Positions 25,910-34,702 of a stretch of DNA of 64,000 nt are shown here, in pieces. This DNA comes from Picosynechococcus sp. PCC 7003. Its GTDB lineage: Bacteria; Cyanobacteriota; Cyanobacteriia; Cyanobacteriales; MRBY01. The notes under the pieces were generated by a model that was given only the letters and a program-made list of their open reading frames with translations, was not told where the DNA came from and did not search any database. Position 1 is the first letter of the stretch; each line of letters begins with the position of its first letter. The DNA lies in assembly GCF_001693255.1 (NCBI RefSeq), contig NZ_CP016474.1, forward strand, positions 1,630,661 through 1,694,660, read 5' to 3'. Made by a program: the position numbers and the translations under genes.

Positions 25910-27100
25910 ATGCGCATCTTAGTACTCAGTTGGGAGTTTCCCCCCCGGGTTGTGGGCGGAATTGCTCGCCATGTGGGGGAATTGTATCCAGAAATTGTCC
26001 GCCTGGGCCATGAAGTTCATATGTTGACCTTGGCCACGGGGTTAGCGCCAGCCTATGAAATTGTCGAAGGGATCCATGTGCATCGGGTCGTGGTGCCGGA
26101 TCACCCTGATTTTTTCGAGTGGGTGGGGGCGATGAACCAAGAAATGCTGGCCTATGGTGCGGCTTTTTTAGAAAAAACGGGCCTCTGTGAGTTAATCCAT
26201 AGCCATGACTGGTTAGTTGCTGATGCGGCGATCGCCTTAAAAAATCAGTTTAAAATTCCACTTTTGGCTACCATTCACGCCACGGAATATGGTCGCCATA
26301 ATGGCATTCACACCGATACTCACCGCTACATTGCCCGCAAGGAAAAAATGCTCTCCCATGAGGCTTGGCGGGTGATCGTTTGTAGTCAATACATGCGCCA
26401 TGAACTGGAGCGGGCCTTGCAAACCCCCTGGCCAAAAATGGATGTGATTTTTAATGGGATTCGGCCGGAAAAAAAACAACATGCGGGCAGTTTTGACCGT
26501 CAGTCTTTTCGCCGTCAGTTTGCCCCCGATGACCATCGAATTGTTTATTATGTGGGGCGTTTGACCTACGAAAAAGGGATTAACGTGCTCCTGAGTGCCG
26601 CGCCCCGAATTCTGGAGGTGATGCGGGGGAAAGTCCGGTTTGTGATTATCGGGGGCGGTAATAGCGATCGCCTCAAGGAACAGGCCTGGAATTTGGGCAT
26701 CTGGGAACAGTGCAATTTCACGGGGTTTATGTCTGACGAAGATTTGGATAAATTCCAAACCATCGCCGATTGCGCCGTGTTCCCGAGTTTATATGAGCCC
26801 TTTGGGATTGTGGCCCTCGAAAGTTTTGCGGCGAAAGTCCCGGTGGTCGTTTCCAATACGGGCGGCTTACCGGAGGTGGTTATCCATGGGGAAACGGGCA
26901 TTGTCACCTATGCGAATGTGGCCAGCTCCCTTGCCTGGGGGATTTTAGAGGTCTTACAACACCCAGACTATGCCAAAATCCTCGTGGAAAATGCCTATGC
27001 GGATCTGCCCCGGCGCTTTAATTGGGCAAAATTGGCGATCGCCACGGAGCAGGTTTACCAACGTATTGTCCAGGAGCGGGCCGCCGTGGTCTGGGAATAA
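25910..27100 (+). CDS. GT4 glycosyltransferase, glycogen-synthase-like
   Basis: 396 residues from the ATG at 25910, preceded by GAGGGAGATGGG; an in-frame ATG at 25859 adds an unlikely tail. The protein starts MRILVLSWEFPPRVVGGIAR, has the GGNSDRL nucleotide-binding region and the EX7E-type site in SLYEPFGIVALESF, so it is a retaining GT-B enzyme. The VGGIARHVGELYPEI start is shared by glycogen/starch-synthase-like and sucrose- or trehalose-related enzymes. Donor and acceptor are not determined by sequence. Convergent with ilvA. Confidence 0.85.
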   Translation: MRILVLSWEFPPRVVGGIARHVGELYPEIVRLGHEVHMLTLATGLAPAYEIVEGIHVHRVVVPDHPDFFEWVGAMNQEMLAYGAAFLEKTGLCELIHSHDWLVADAAIALKNQFKIPLLATIHATEYGRHNGIHTDTHRYIARKEKMLSHEAWRVIVCSQYMRHELERALQTPWPKMDVIFNGIRPEKKQHAGSFDRQSFRRQFAPDDHRIVYYVGRLTYEKGINVLLSAAPRILEVMRGKVRFVIIGGGNSDRLKEQAWNLGIWEQCNFTGFMSDEDLDKFQTIADCAVFPSLYEPFGIVALESFAAKVPVVVSNTGGLPEVVIHGETGIVTYANVASSLAWGILEVLQHPDYAKILVENAYADLPRRFNWAKLAIATEQVYQRIVQERAAVVWE

Positions 27101-27111
27101 AAGCGATTTAT

Positions 27112-28623
27112 CTAGCCTAAAAAGAGTTTGTAGGCAGGATTTTGATTTTCGTCCCAGTAGCGGTAGCCGAGTTGGTCGAGGAACGTTTGCCAATCGTCCA
27201 TTTCGGCGGGGGGAACCTGGACGGCGATCGCAATCCGTCCGTAATCAGCACCATTATTACGATAGTGGAACCCACTAATATTCCAATGGGGGCTCATGGT
27301 ATCGACAAATTTCATCAAAGCCCCTGGATATTCGGGAAACTCAAAGCGATAGAACAACTCATGGGTTGCCTTGGGACTACGGCCACCGACCATGTGACGC
27401 AGGTGCAATTTTGTGAGTTCATCATCGGTGAGATTGAGGGTTTTAAAGCCATGCGCTTCAAAGGTTTCGGCGAGGGTCTTAATTTCACTGCGGTCAGAAA
27501 TTTGTACCCCCACAAAAATATGGGCTTCCTGCTCATCGGCAATGCGATAGTTGAATTCGGTTAAATTGCGGCTCCCCATACAACGGCAAAATCTCCGCAA
27601 ACTGCCTGGTTGTTCTGGGATTGTCACCGCAAAAATCGCTTCTCGACCCTCCCCAAGTTCGGCCCGCTCGGCCACAAACCGCAGGCGATCAAAGTTCATA
27701 TTCGCCCCACAGGCAACGGCCACTAAGGTTTCGTCCTTAATACCTTCCCGTTCTACATAGGCTTTCATCCCGGCGATCGCCAACGCCCCGGCCGGTTCCA
27801 AAATAGAGCGGGTATCCTCAAACACATCTTTAATCGCCGCACAGGTATCATCGGTGGAAACCAGAATCACTTCATCGACATATTCCTGGCACAGGCGAAA
27901 CGTTTCTTCCCCGACGTAGCGCACCGCTACCCCATCGGCAAATAAGCCCACCTGGGATAATTGCACCCGTTCCCCTGTTTCGAGGGATTGTTTCATGGCA
28001 TCGGCATCGACGGGTTCGACACCAATAATTTTGATCTCAGGCCGTACCCGCTTCACATAGGCCGCAATCCCCGCAATCAGTCCGCCACCACCGATCGCCA
28101 CAAAAATTGCGTGGATCGGCTGTTGGCACTGGCGCAAAATTTCCATACCAATGGTGCCCTGCCCGGCGATCACGTAGGGATCATCAAAGGGATGGATCAA
28201 CGTTAACCCCTGTTCATCGGCGAGTTTACGGGCATGGGCATAGGCATCATCATAGGCATTCCCATGCAAGATTACCTCGCCCCCCCTGGCTTTAACCGCA
28301 TTGATCTTCACCTGGGGGGTCACCACGGGCATCACAATCACCGCCCGAGTCCCCAATTTCGTTGCGGCCAAGGCGACCCCCTGGGCATGGTTCCCGGCGG
28401 AGGCAGCGATCACACCACATTGCAATTGCTCTGGGGTCAGGTGTGCCATCTTGTTGTAGGCGCCCCGCAGCTTGAAAGAAAATACTGACTGCATATCCTC
28501 CCGCTTAAGCAACACGTGGTTGTGGAGGCGGCGCGAAAGATTGGGGGCCACTTCGAGGGGGGTTTCTTGGGCTACGTCGTAGACGCGGGCATTTAAAATT
28601 TGGATCAAATAATCGCAGTGCAT
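27112..28623 (-). CDS. ilvA: Biosynthetic threonine ammonia-lyase (threonine deaminase)
   Basis: 503 residues. The PLP-dependent catalytic domain (about 1-320) has the lysine in SFKLRGAYNKM, SAGNHAQGVA and the GGGGLIAG phosphate-binding loop. Two ACT-like regulatory domains follow (about 335-415 and 430-503), as in the isoleucine-sensitive biosynthetic enzyme. It converts threonine to 2-oxobutyrate, the first step to isoleucine. Full length with no anomalies. Confidence 0.96.
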   Translation of the reverse strand: MHCDYLIQILNARVYDVAQETPLEVAPNLSRRLHNHVLLKREDMQSVFSFKLRGAYNKMAHLTPEQLQCGVIAASAGNHAQGVALAATKLGTRAVIVMPVVTPQVKINAVKARGGEVILHGNAYDDAYAHARKLADEQGLTLIHPFDDPYVIAGQGTIGMEILRQCQQPIHAIFVAIGGGGLIAGIAAYVKRVRPEIKIIGVEPVDADAMKQSLETGERVQLSQVGLFADGVAVRYVGEETFRLCQEYVDEVILVSTDDTCAAIKDVFEDTRSILEPAGALAIAGMKAYVEREGIKDETLVAVACGANMNFDRLRFVAERAELGEGREAIFAVTIPEQPGSLRRFCRCMGSRNLTEFNYRIADEQEAHIFVGVQISDRSEIKTLAETFEAHGFKTLNLTDDELTKLHLRHMVGGRSPKATHELFYRFEFPEYPGALMKFVDTMSPHWNISGFHYRNNGADYGRIAIAVQVPPAEMDDWQTFLDQLGYRYWDENQNPAYKLFLG

Positions 28624-28707
28624 AGGGCGATCGCCAACGGGAATTTTTTAAGACAGATAAAAGTGTGAGGATTTTACTGTACCCCCATCCCGTCAATCCA
28701 CGAAAGC

Positions 28708-29031
28708 CTAGTTCAACGAAAAGGTCAATTTCTTGAGGGGCGATCGCCAATCTCGCGTTGTTTTTTTGGGGAGAGGTGGGGCTTGGCATTCCGGTTGTAC
28801 CACAGGGACTAGGTGCTGCTCTTCAACCACCAGTTGCCCATTATCTAAAGCTTGTCGCCATTGCTTCCCCTGTTTCCAAGCCTGATACTTTCGGACATTC
28901 CAACGGGGATTACTGGGATAACCCGCAAAGCCAGACCGTAGGGCAGGATGACTTTCCCTCGGGATCGCAGTTTCGATGTAAATGCCTTCGGCCAATTCCA
29001 CCAACCGTTGTACAGCATGGTTTGTCATCAT
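28708..29031 (-). CDS. Small conserved protein of unknown function
   Basis: 107 residues from the ATG at 29031 (MMTNHAVQRL); an in-frame start at 29055 is possible. The block RESHPALRSGFAGYPSNPRW followed by YQAWKQGKQWRQAL looks like real, conserved protein. The C-terminal part is polar and Pro-rich. I know of no function. It lies between ilvA and an AT-rich gap of about 300 bases in which I see no gene. Confidence 0.6.
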   Translation of the reverse strand: MMTNHAVQRLVELAEGIYIETAIPRESHPALRSGFAGYPSNPRWNVRKYQAWKQGKQWRQALDNGQLVVEEQHLVPVVQPECQAPPLPKKTTRDWRSPLKKLTFSLN

Positions 29032-29326
29032 CTGACTCTGCCTCCCTAACGTCAACGAATATTACAAGATCACATTACCCTTTACTAAATGCACCAAAAA
29101 ACAAGACTAGCTTTTGGTATCAATGGGGGGAAAACGCCAGGCGAAACTTCCCACATATACAATGGTGAACTGCCATAAAAAACAAGCCCAGCCATCTGAC
29201 TAATGAAAAAATACTATTTCGGTATCTTCCCTTTAGTCTAGACTGAAAACTTTGTTTTTACAAATTTTTAAGATTGTGATCGATAAAAAGATTTAGATGA
29301 CAATCATTGATGTGATTATTGAAATT

Positions 29327-30391
29327 TTAAGAGGCTATTTTTGCCCCTAAATCAGCCTTGAGGGCCATGAGGGTTTCTTGCAATTTTCCGGTTTTGAGCC
29401 AAGTTTGGGCTAAATCTAAGCCACTTTGGAGATCCTTGACTTTGCCGCAATGCCACAAATAAAAGCCCCCATTCCACACAGCAGAATCAGTTAAGGGTGA
29501 GGGCTGTCCCTGGAGCAGTGCGGCGAGATCTTTATAGTATTGATCCGGGCTCTCTAGATGAATGTCTTCGCCCCCTAAACCATAGTCATAGGGATTGGGT
29601 TTGAGATAGACAAATTCATCGGCGGATTCGGTTTGATTGGTGACAACAATGGTGGTCTGGGAAATGCGCAGATCGCCACTGCCTTCTAAGCCTTTGATCA
29701 GGGTATAGGGAGGGTTACCCCGCTCTGTAAACGTATCGCGGATAATTGCTTCGGTGGGGGGATGTACGTAACCGGCGATGGTGTGGGCTTGGCGATCGCC
29801 ATAGGGAGACCAGACCAATTCGAGGGTTGCCAGGGAAGGACGTTTGCCTAATTCTTCGCGGTAGGGAATCAGGGTTTGGCTAGCGGGCAGGAGGGTGGGG
29901 GTATAGCAGCAAGCAAAATGGGTGCGCTGGAAGTAGCTTTGCAATTGGGCAAAACTGAGGGCTTTGAAATCCAGGCCCAGGGCTTGCCAAATTTCTCCGA
30001 GGGGGAGGCCATATTTCGTCGGGAGGCGATCGCCACCGTGCAGGAGCACCGGCACCCCAGCCGTTTTCAAGATCAAAGCCGTGATCGGTGCAATGGGGGC
30101 TGTTTTGGTGCGGCCATCGTAGGGAATCCCCAAGATAAAAACTTTTTCACCATCGGGGAGGGGGTCTAATTTTTGACTGCGGCGGTCATAGGTATCGAGC
30201 ATCCCTGCCAGTTCTACCCCAGTGGGTCGTTTGATCCGTTGGGAAATGAGGAAGGCCCCGATTTGGGCTGGGGTCGCAGTACCATCGAGCATCATGTCTA
30301 AGGCGATCGCCGCTTCGGCGCGGGTCAAACTTTTGCTGGTGTGTTTACCGCTGCCAACTTTCTTCAGTAGCTCACGAAATTCGGTACTCAT
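29327..30391 (-). CDS. Anthranilate phosphoribosyltransferase-like protein (TrpD2/YbiB type)
   Basis: 354 residues with the TrpD fold: helical N-terminal domain (SLTRAEAAIALDMMLDG, ATPAQIGAFLISQRIK) and a nucleoside-transferase domain. The phosphate loop expected of TrpD (GTGGDG) is replaced by GIPYDGRTKTAP, and LLHGGDRLPTKYGLP stands for the usual SxCGSAD region. So it probably does not make phosphoribosyl-anthranilate. YbiB-type relatives bind nucleic acid. No tryptophan gene is adjacent. Confidence 0.82.
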   Translation of the reverse strand: MSTEFRELLKKVGSGKHTSKSLTRAEAAIALDMMLDGTATPAQIGAFLISQRIKRPTGVELAGMLDTYDRRSQKLDPLPDGEKVFILGIPYDGRTKTAPIAPITALILKTAGVPVLLHGGDRLPTKYGLPLGEIWQALGLDFKALSFAQLQSYFQRTHFACCYTPTLLPASQTLIPYREELGKRPSLATLELVWSPYGDRQAHTIAGYVHPPTEAIIRDTFTERGNPPYTLIKGLEGSGDLRISQTTIVVTNQTESADEFVYLKPNPYDYGLGGEDIHLESPDQYYKDLAALLQGQPSPLTDSAVWNGGFYLWHCGKVKDLQSGLDLAQTWLKTGKLQETLMALKADLGAKIAS

Positions 30392-30467
30392 GGGGCCTTG
30401 CTGTGGGTGGGGAAATGGATTTTCTCAGATTAAGAAATAATTAGCTTAACTGATTGGCTTCTAAAAA

Positions 30468-31649
30468 TCAGCCAAGTTCGGAACTTGTGGCGCTACCAAT
30501 TTTTTTCAGGGCGGCGATCGCGTGGAGTTGGATCGGCTTTTCGGGGCTTTGGCTAAAGGCAGTTAGTAAGGTTTGGGCGCGGAGATCCTGGAGCTGGCCG
30601 AGGGCATAAACAAACGCTTGTTGAATCGGCAAGGGTTGGGGCTGGGAAACTTTTTGCCAAAACTGAAGCAAGATCGCTGTGCCCTGTCCCCGGAGACTGG
30701 GTTCGGTGATCCGGCCAAGGGCCTTGAGCGTTTCTAGGACAATCGTGTCAGCCTCGTGGTAGAGCAAGGATTCGAGCTGGGTTAGACTTTCTGGGATTGC
30801 TAACCAACCAAGGGCTTGGATCAGACTACATTGCAACGGTTCGGGAGTATGGGGAGATTGCAGTACAGTGGCGATCGCCTTGGCTGCTTGGGGAATTGGG
30901 AAACGACTGAGGGTAAACCCGGCCTGGGCACAAACCTCCAGGTTGAAATCGTAGAGCAATGGCTGGACTTTTTCGCACAACACAACCGGATCAACGGACT
31001 GGCCCCAAAAGCCCAAACCCTTGACCGCCTCCCGACGCACCTGGGCGACGGTATCTGTTAGGGCAGACAGCAGGGCAGTAAAAATTTGCGGCTGGCGAAA
31101 TTGACTGAGGGTTTCGATGGCTAAACACCGTATTTGGGGATCTGGGTCATCAATGACCGTCAGCAAGGGATCAATAATTTGCGGATAGCGCAGTTTACAC
31201 AGAGCTTTGACGGCGAGGCTGCGACTTTCTGGTTTGGCCAAAAGCGGCACCAAATAATCAACGGCTTTTCCTTCTAGCTGCACTAAAGTTCTTATGATTT
31301 CCTCGAGGAGGAATTCTTCTGAGCAATGGTCAATGAGTAAAATCAAGCGGGCGATCGCCTCAGGATCTTGGTACTGCCCTAAAATGCGAATCGCAAACCA
31401 ACGTAATTCAGTTTCGGCGGTGTGGTCTTCGGCGATGGTCAAAAGAGGGGCGATCGCCGTTGGGCCTAGTTTTGCAAAAACCTTAACCAGTCGCCAGCGT
31501 TCTTGAAATGTCCCTTCCCGGAGTAACTGAAAGGCCCAGGCTTGGGCGGTGGGTTCCTGACGAATATCCGCCGTCATATATAACTGCAAAAATTCCTGGA
31601 GTGTTGGCTGTTGGGCAACATCAGACAGTGCTGTATTTCTTCGCCCCAT
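30468..31649 (-). CDS. HEAT-repeat protein, PBS-lyase-like
   Basis: 393 residues from the ATG at 31649, which has AAGGGGAG 6-13 bases upstream. The sequence is a chain of about nine HEAT-like repeats of roughly 31 residues, with recurring patterns such as DPDPQIRCLAIETLSQF and DTVAQVRREAVKGLGFW. Repeats of this type occur in phycobilin lyases (CpcE/F) and in scaffold proteins. No lyase partner is adjacent, so it is called only as a HEAT protein. Confidence 0.82.
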   Translation of the reverse strand: MGRRNTALSDVAQQPTLQEFLQLYMTADIRQEPTAQAWAFQLLREGTFQERWRLVKVFAKLGPTAIAPLLTIAEDHTAETELRWFAIRILGQYQDPEAIARLILLIDHCSEEFLLEEIIRTLVQLEGKAVDYLVPLLAKPESRSLAVKALCKLRYPQIIDPLLTVIDDPDPQIRCLAIETLSQFRQPQIFTALLSALTDTVAQVRREAVKGLGFWGQSVDPVVLCEKVQPLLYDFNLEVCAQAGFTLSRFPIPQAAKAIATVLQSPHTPEPLQCSLIQALGWLAIPESLTQLESLLYHEADTIVLETLKALGRITEPSLRGQGTAILLQFWQKVSQPQPLPIQQAFVYALGQLQDLRAQTLLTAFSQSPEKPIQLHAIAALKKIGSATSSELG

Positions 31650-31771
31650 GAATTCACTCCCCTTACTGCGACACAAAATGTTGACAGACCTTCAAGGTAA
31701 GTCTCTCTCTCCGGAAAACTGGTATCACAATTTACAGGATGCCTGAGGGAATTGCATAAATTGCATAATTT

Positions 31772-32584
31772 TCATGTATTCAATAAATCTTTTGCTGCCA
31801 AATTACGGAAAGCGAGCATTTCTTGGGCAGGGGTGCGATCGCCGTTGCAGGCAATGCGTCGTGGGGCGCTCAAAGTTGTCACAGTGAAACCCAAACTTTG
31901 ATAAAGATCTAAAATTCTGGGTGTGGCTTGGTTCGAAGCAATCGTTGGCACCGTTTGCTGTGCCAGCCAGGTGGCTAATCGTTCTTGATCGGCCCAACTA
32001 AATCCCCCGGCGGCATACTGACGAAACTCCACATCATAGGGCGGATCAGCATAAACAAAACTGTGGTCATCAACTGGCATTTTTTCAAAATCTCCCCATT
32101 GAAAATGCCAAGCTTGAAATAAATTTTTGTAGGCTAAAAAATCATCTCTGTAGTTAATTGAACGATATCGACCGAAAGGAACATTGAATTTTCCCTGAGA
32201 ATTAAATCGACATAGGCCGTTAAAACCAGTCCGATTCAGATAATAAAATAAGCTTGCTGCCTCTTGGGTCTCACTCTGATTATTTTCAATTAACTTATTA
32301 AACCGTTCTCGGTATTGATAATAGAGATCAGCATCATTTTTCATTAAAATGTCACTTTTCAAGCCTTTTTTAAGTTGCTTATAAAAATTAACAAGGTGGG
32401 GATTAATGTCATTTAAAATTGCTTTTTCGGGAGCCAACCCCAAGGCGATCGCCAACCCACCACAAAACGGCTCAATCAATTGAAAATCCTGATAATCCTC
32501 CCAAATTGTTTTTAGAGTCGGCACAAGCCAACGTTTACCACCAGCCCACTTTAATGGTGGTGTTAAATTTTCAGGATTAACCAT
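31772..32584 (-). CDS. DNA adenine methyltransferase, Dam (D12 class)
   Basis: 270 residues from the ATG at 32584 (MVNPENLTPPLKWAGGKRWL). D12-class motifs are ordered as in Dam: PLKWAGGKR (SAM), IEPFCGGLAIALG, and catalytic YADPPYD near residue 180. The family makes N6-methyladenine, most often in GATC. GATC is the centre of HIP1 (GCGATCGC), so a solitary Dam here is meaningful. No restriction endonuclease gene is adjacent. Confidence 0.88.
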   Translation of the reverse strand: MVNPENLTPPLKWAGGKRWLVPTLKTIWEDYQDFQLIEPFCGGLAIALGLAPEKAILNDINPHLVNFYKQLKKGLKSDILMKNDADLYYQYRERFNKLIENNQSETQEAASLFYYLNRTGFNGLCRFNSQGKFNVPFGRYRSINYRDDFLAYKNLFQAWHFQWGDFEKMPVDDHSFVYADPPYDVEFRQYAAGGFSWADQERLATWLAQQTVPTIASNQATPRILDLYQSLGFTVTTLSAPRRIACNGDRTPAQEMLAFRNLAAKDLLNT

Positions 32585-32668
32585 AGACACAAAAAAACGA
32601 CAGGATTTTATAATACCAACCCCATCGTATAATTCCTTCACTTTAGTTCAACATATAAGCATTAAATG

Positions 32669-33043
32669 CTAGCGATTCAGAACATCATTGCGGTGCTGCA
32701 CTGAACCCACAATGGTGACGACTTCGTCGATTAAATCTTGGGACACATTCAATTCCTGGAGGGTCAACACCAAATTTTCGGCGATCGCATCAAAATGGAT
32801 ATCCGTTAGGCCAGCATTTTCAACCAATTCCTTATGGGCCGACCGCATCGAACGACCCGGAAAGCGATCCGTTCCCCCAAAAACATAGGTCATGAAATCC
32901 TTTTGGTGCTGCTTTTGTTTGGCCATGTCAGTGTCGACAAAAAAACGATTGACCCGTTCGTCAGCCAGAACCTTACCGTAGAACTTCTCCACCGCAAGAT
33001 CCACTGCCGCTGCGCCACCTAACTTTTCGTACAAACTAGCCAT
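32669..33043 (-). CDS. glbN: Truncated haemoglobin GlbN (cyanoglobin)
   Basis: 124 residues from MASLYEKLGGAAAVD at 33043. The two axial histidines H46 (QKQH) and H70 (RSAH) are present, as is H117 (SVQHRND), the residue known to bond covalently to the haem vinyl group in Synechococcus GlbN. It is a group 1 truncated globin, implicated in protection from reactive nitrogen species. From memory the protein is a near match to PCC 7002 GlbN with several substitutions (for example D37, V54). Confidence 0.95.
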   Translation of the reverse strand: MASLYEKLGGAAAVDLAVEKFYGKVLADERVNRFFVDTDMAKQKQHQKDFMTYVFGGTDRFPGRSMRSAHKELVENAGLTDIHFDAIAENLVLTLQELNVSQDLIDEVVTIVGSVQHRNDVLNR

Positions 33044-33095
33044 AGGCGAACCTCCGTTTATTTGGCACCATCCCATTCATCGTAACAACGAAAAC

Positions 33096-34532
33096 CTAGA
33101 GGTCAGCAAAACCTTTTTTCTTTTTCGCCTTTTTCTTTTTCTTCGGTGTACCACCACGGCCAGGACGTCCCCCCATACCAGGCATCCCCCCACCGAACAT
33201 GTCACCGAGTCCACCCATGCCGGGTAAGCCACCCCCTTGGCCCATTTGCTGCATCATCTTCCGCATCCGGGTAAAGTCAGCAATGAGTTTCGAGACATCT
33301 TTTTCTGATAATCCAGAACCCTTAGCGATGCGGGTACGGCGTTTGGGGGTTTGGGCTAAGACATCCGGATTTTTGCGCTCCTCTTTAGTCATGGAGTTAA
33401 TCATGGTCTCCACACGCTTCAGTTGCACTTCTCCCTGTTCGAGCATATTTTTATCAATTTTGTTACCCATGCCAGGGATGAGCTTAAGCATGCCGCCAAG
33501 GGAGCCCATATTTTTTAACAGGCGCATCTGTTTGAGAAAGTCATCAAAGTCAAAGCGAGCTTCCAGTAACTTGGCCTGCATCTCCTCGACGTCGGACAGA
33601 TCGACGGCTTCTTGAGCTTTCTCGACAAGGGTGAGAATATCGCCCATGTTGAGGATACGCGACGCTAAACGGTCTGGGTAGAACGGCTCCAGAGCTTCTA
33701 CTTTTTCGCCAACCCCAATAAATTTAATCGGTTGACCAGAGATCATCCGCACTGATAGGGCCGCCCCACCTCTGGTATCACCGTCCATCTTGGTGAGAAT
33801 GGCCCCGGTAACGCCAATTTCCTCGTGGAAGGTGCGGGTTAAACTGGCGGCTTCCTGACCTGTCATCGAGTCAACGACCAACAAAGTATCGTCAGGGTTA
33901 ATCGTGTCTTTAATTTGCTTGAGTTCGGCCATCATGTCGGCATCGATCTGCAAGCGACCCGCTGTATCCACAAGGACGACATCAACACCGAGTTCCTTGG
34001 CTTTTTCGACTCCCTGTTTGGCAATGTCAACGGGATTTGCATCACTCCCCAGGTCAAACACAGGCACATCAATTTGTTCACCGAGAGTTTTGAGCTGATC
34101 GATCGCCGCTGGACGGTAAACGTCGGTTGCGACCATCAGAGCGGTTTTATTTTGCTTACGGAGATAGAGAGAAAGCTTGGCTGTGGCAGTGGTTTTCCCG
34201 GTCCCCTGCAGCCCGGCCATAAGAATCACGGAGGGCTTATTTTCTGCTTCGGCGAGGGGAACGTTGCTCTCCCCCATGATTTTGACGAGTTCGTCGTAGA
34301 CAATTTTGATGAACTGTTGCCCTGGATTCACGCCAGAAATCACTTCTGCACCGACTGCCGCTTTTTCTACATCAGAGATAAAGCCCTTGACCACCTGGAG
34401 GTTGACGTCGGCTTCGAGGAGGGCACGACGGACTTCTTTTAGGGCTTCTTTGATGTTAGATTCGCTGATTTTGTCCTGGCCCCGGAGGGATTTCCAGGCA
34501 TCTTCTAGGCGTTCGGCTAGGGCGTCAAACAT
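33096..34532 (-). CDS. ffh: Signal recognition particle protein Ffh
   Basis: 478 residues. Order is N domain, G domain (GLQGTGKTTATAKL, DTAGRLQID, TKMDGDTRGG) and a methionine-rich M domain with MGSLGGMLKLIPGMG. The C-terminus is a Gly/Met-rich run that ends in lysines. SRP54 with 4.5S RNA brings membrane and thylakoid proteins to translocons as they are made. The tail being G/M/K-rich is usual in cyanobacteria. No 4.5S RNA was seen nearby. Confidence 0.97.
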   Translation of the reverse strand: MFDALAERLEDAWKSLRGQDKISESNIKEALKEVRRALLEADVNLQVVKGFISDVEKAAVGAEVISGVNPGQQFIKIVYDELVKIMGESNVPLAEAENKPSVILMAGLQGTGKTTATAKLSLYLRKQNKTALMVATDVYRPAAIDQLKTLGEQIDVPVFDLGSDANPVDIAKQGVEKAKELGVDVVLVDTAGRLQIDADMMAELKQIKDTINPDDTLLVVDSMTGQEAASLTRTFHEEIGVTGAILTKMDGDTRGGAALSVRMISGQPIKFIGVGEKVEALEPFYPDRLASRILNMGDILTLVEKAQEAVDLSDVEEMQAKLLEARFDFDDFLKQMRLLKNMGSLGGMLKLIPGMGNKIDKNMLEQGEVQLKRVETMINSMTKEERKNPDVLAQTPKRRTRIAKGSGLSEKDVSKLIADFTRMRKMMQQMGQGGGLPGMGGLGDMFGGGMPGMGGRPGRGGTPKKKKKAKKKKGFADL

Positions 34533-34702
34533 AGGTCTTTTCTCTGGGTGGGCTGTTTAGTGACTGTCTAAATACTTTACCAAGTTGCGGACTGTCGCAG
34601 GTTCGGCAGTCTCTCTTTATCAGGGGCGATCGCCTTTTTGTCAAGAAAGGCCAAATTTCGGACAATAGGAAAAGGTAAAGAATTGTAACGGACATTTTAG
34701 GG

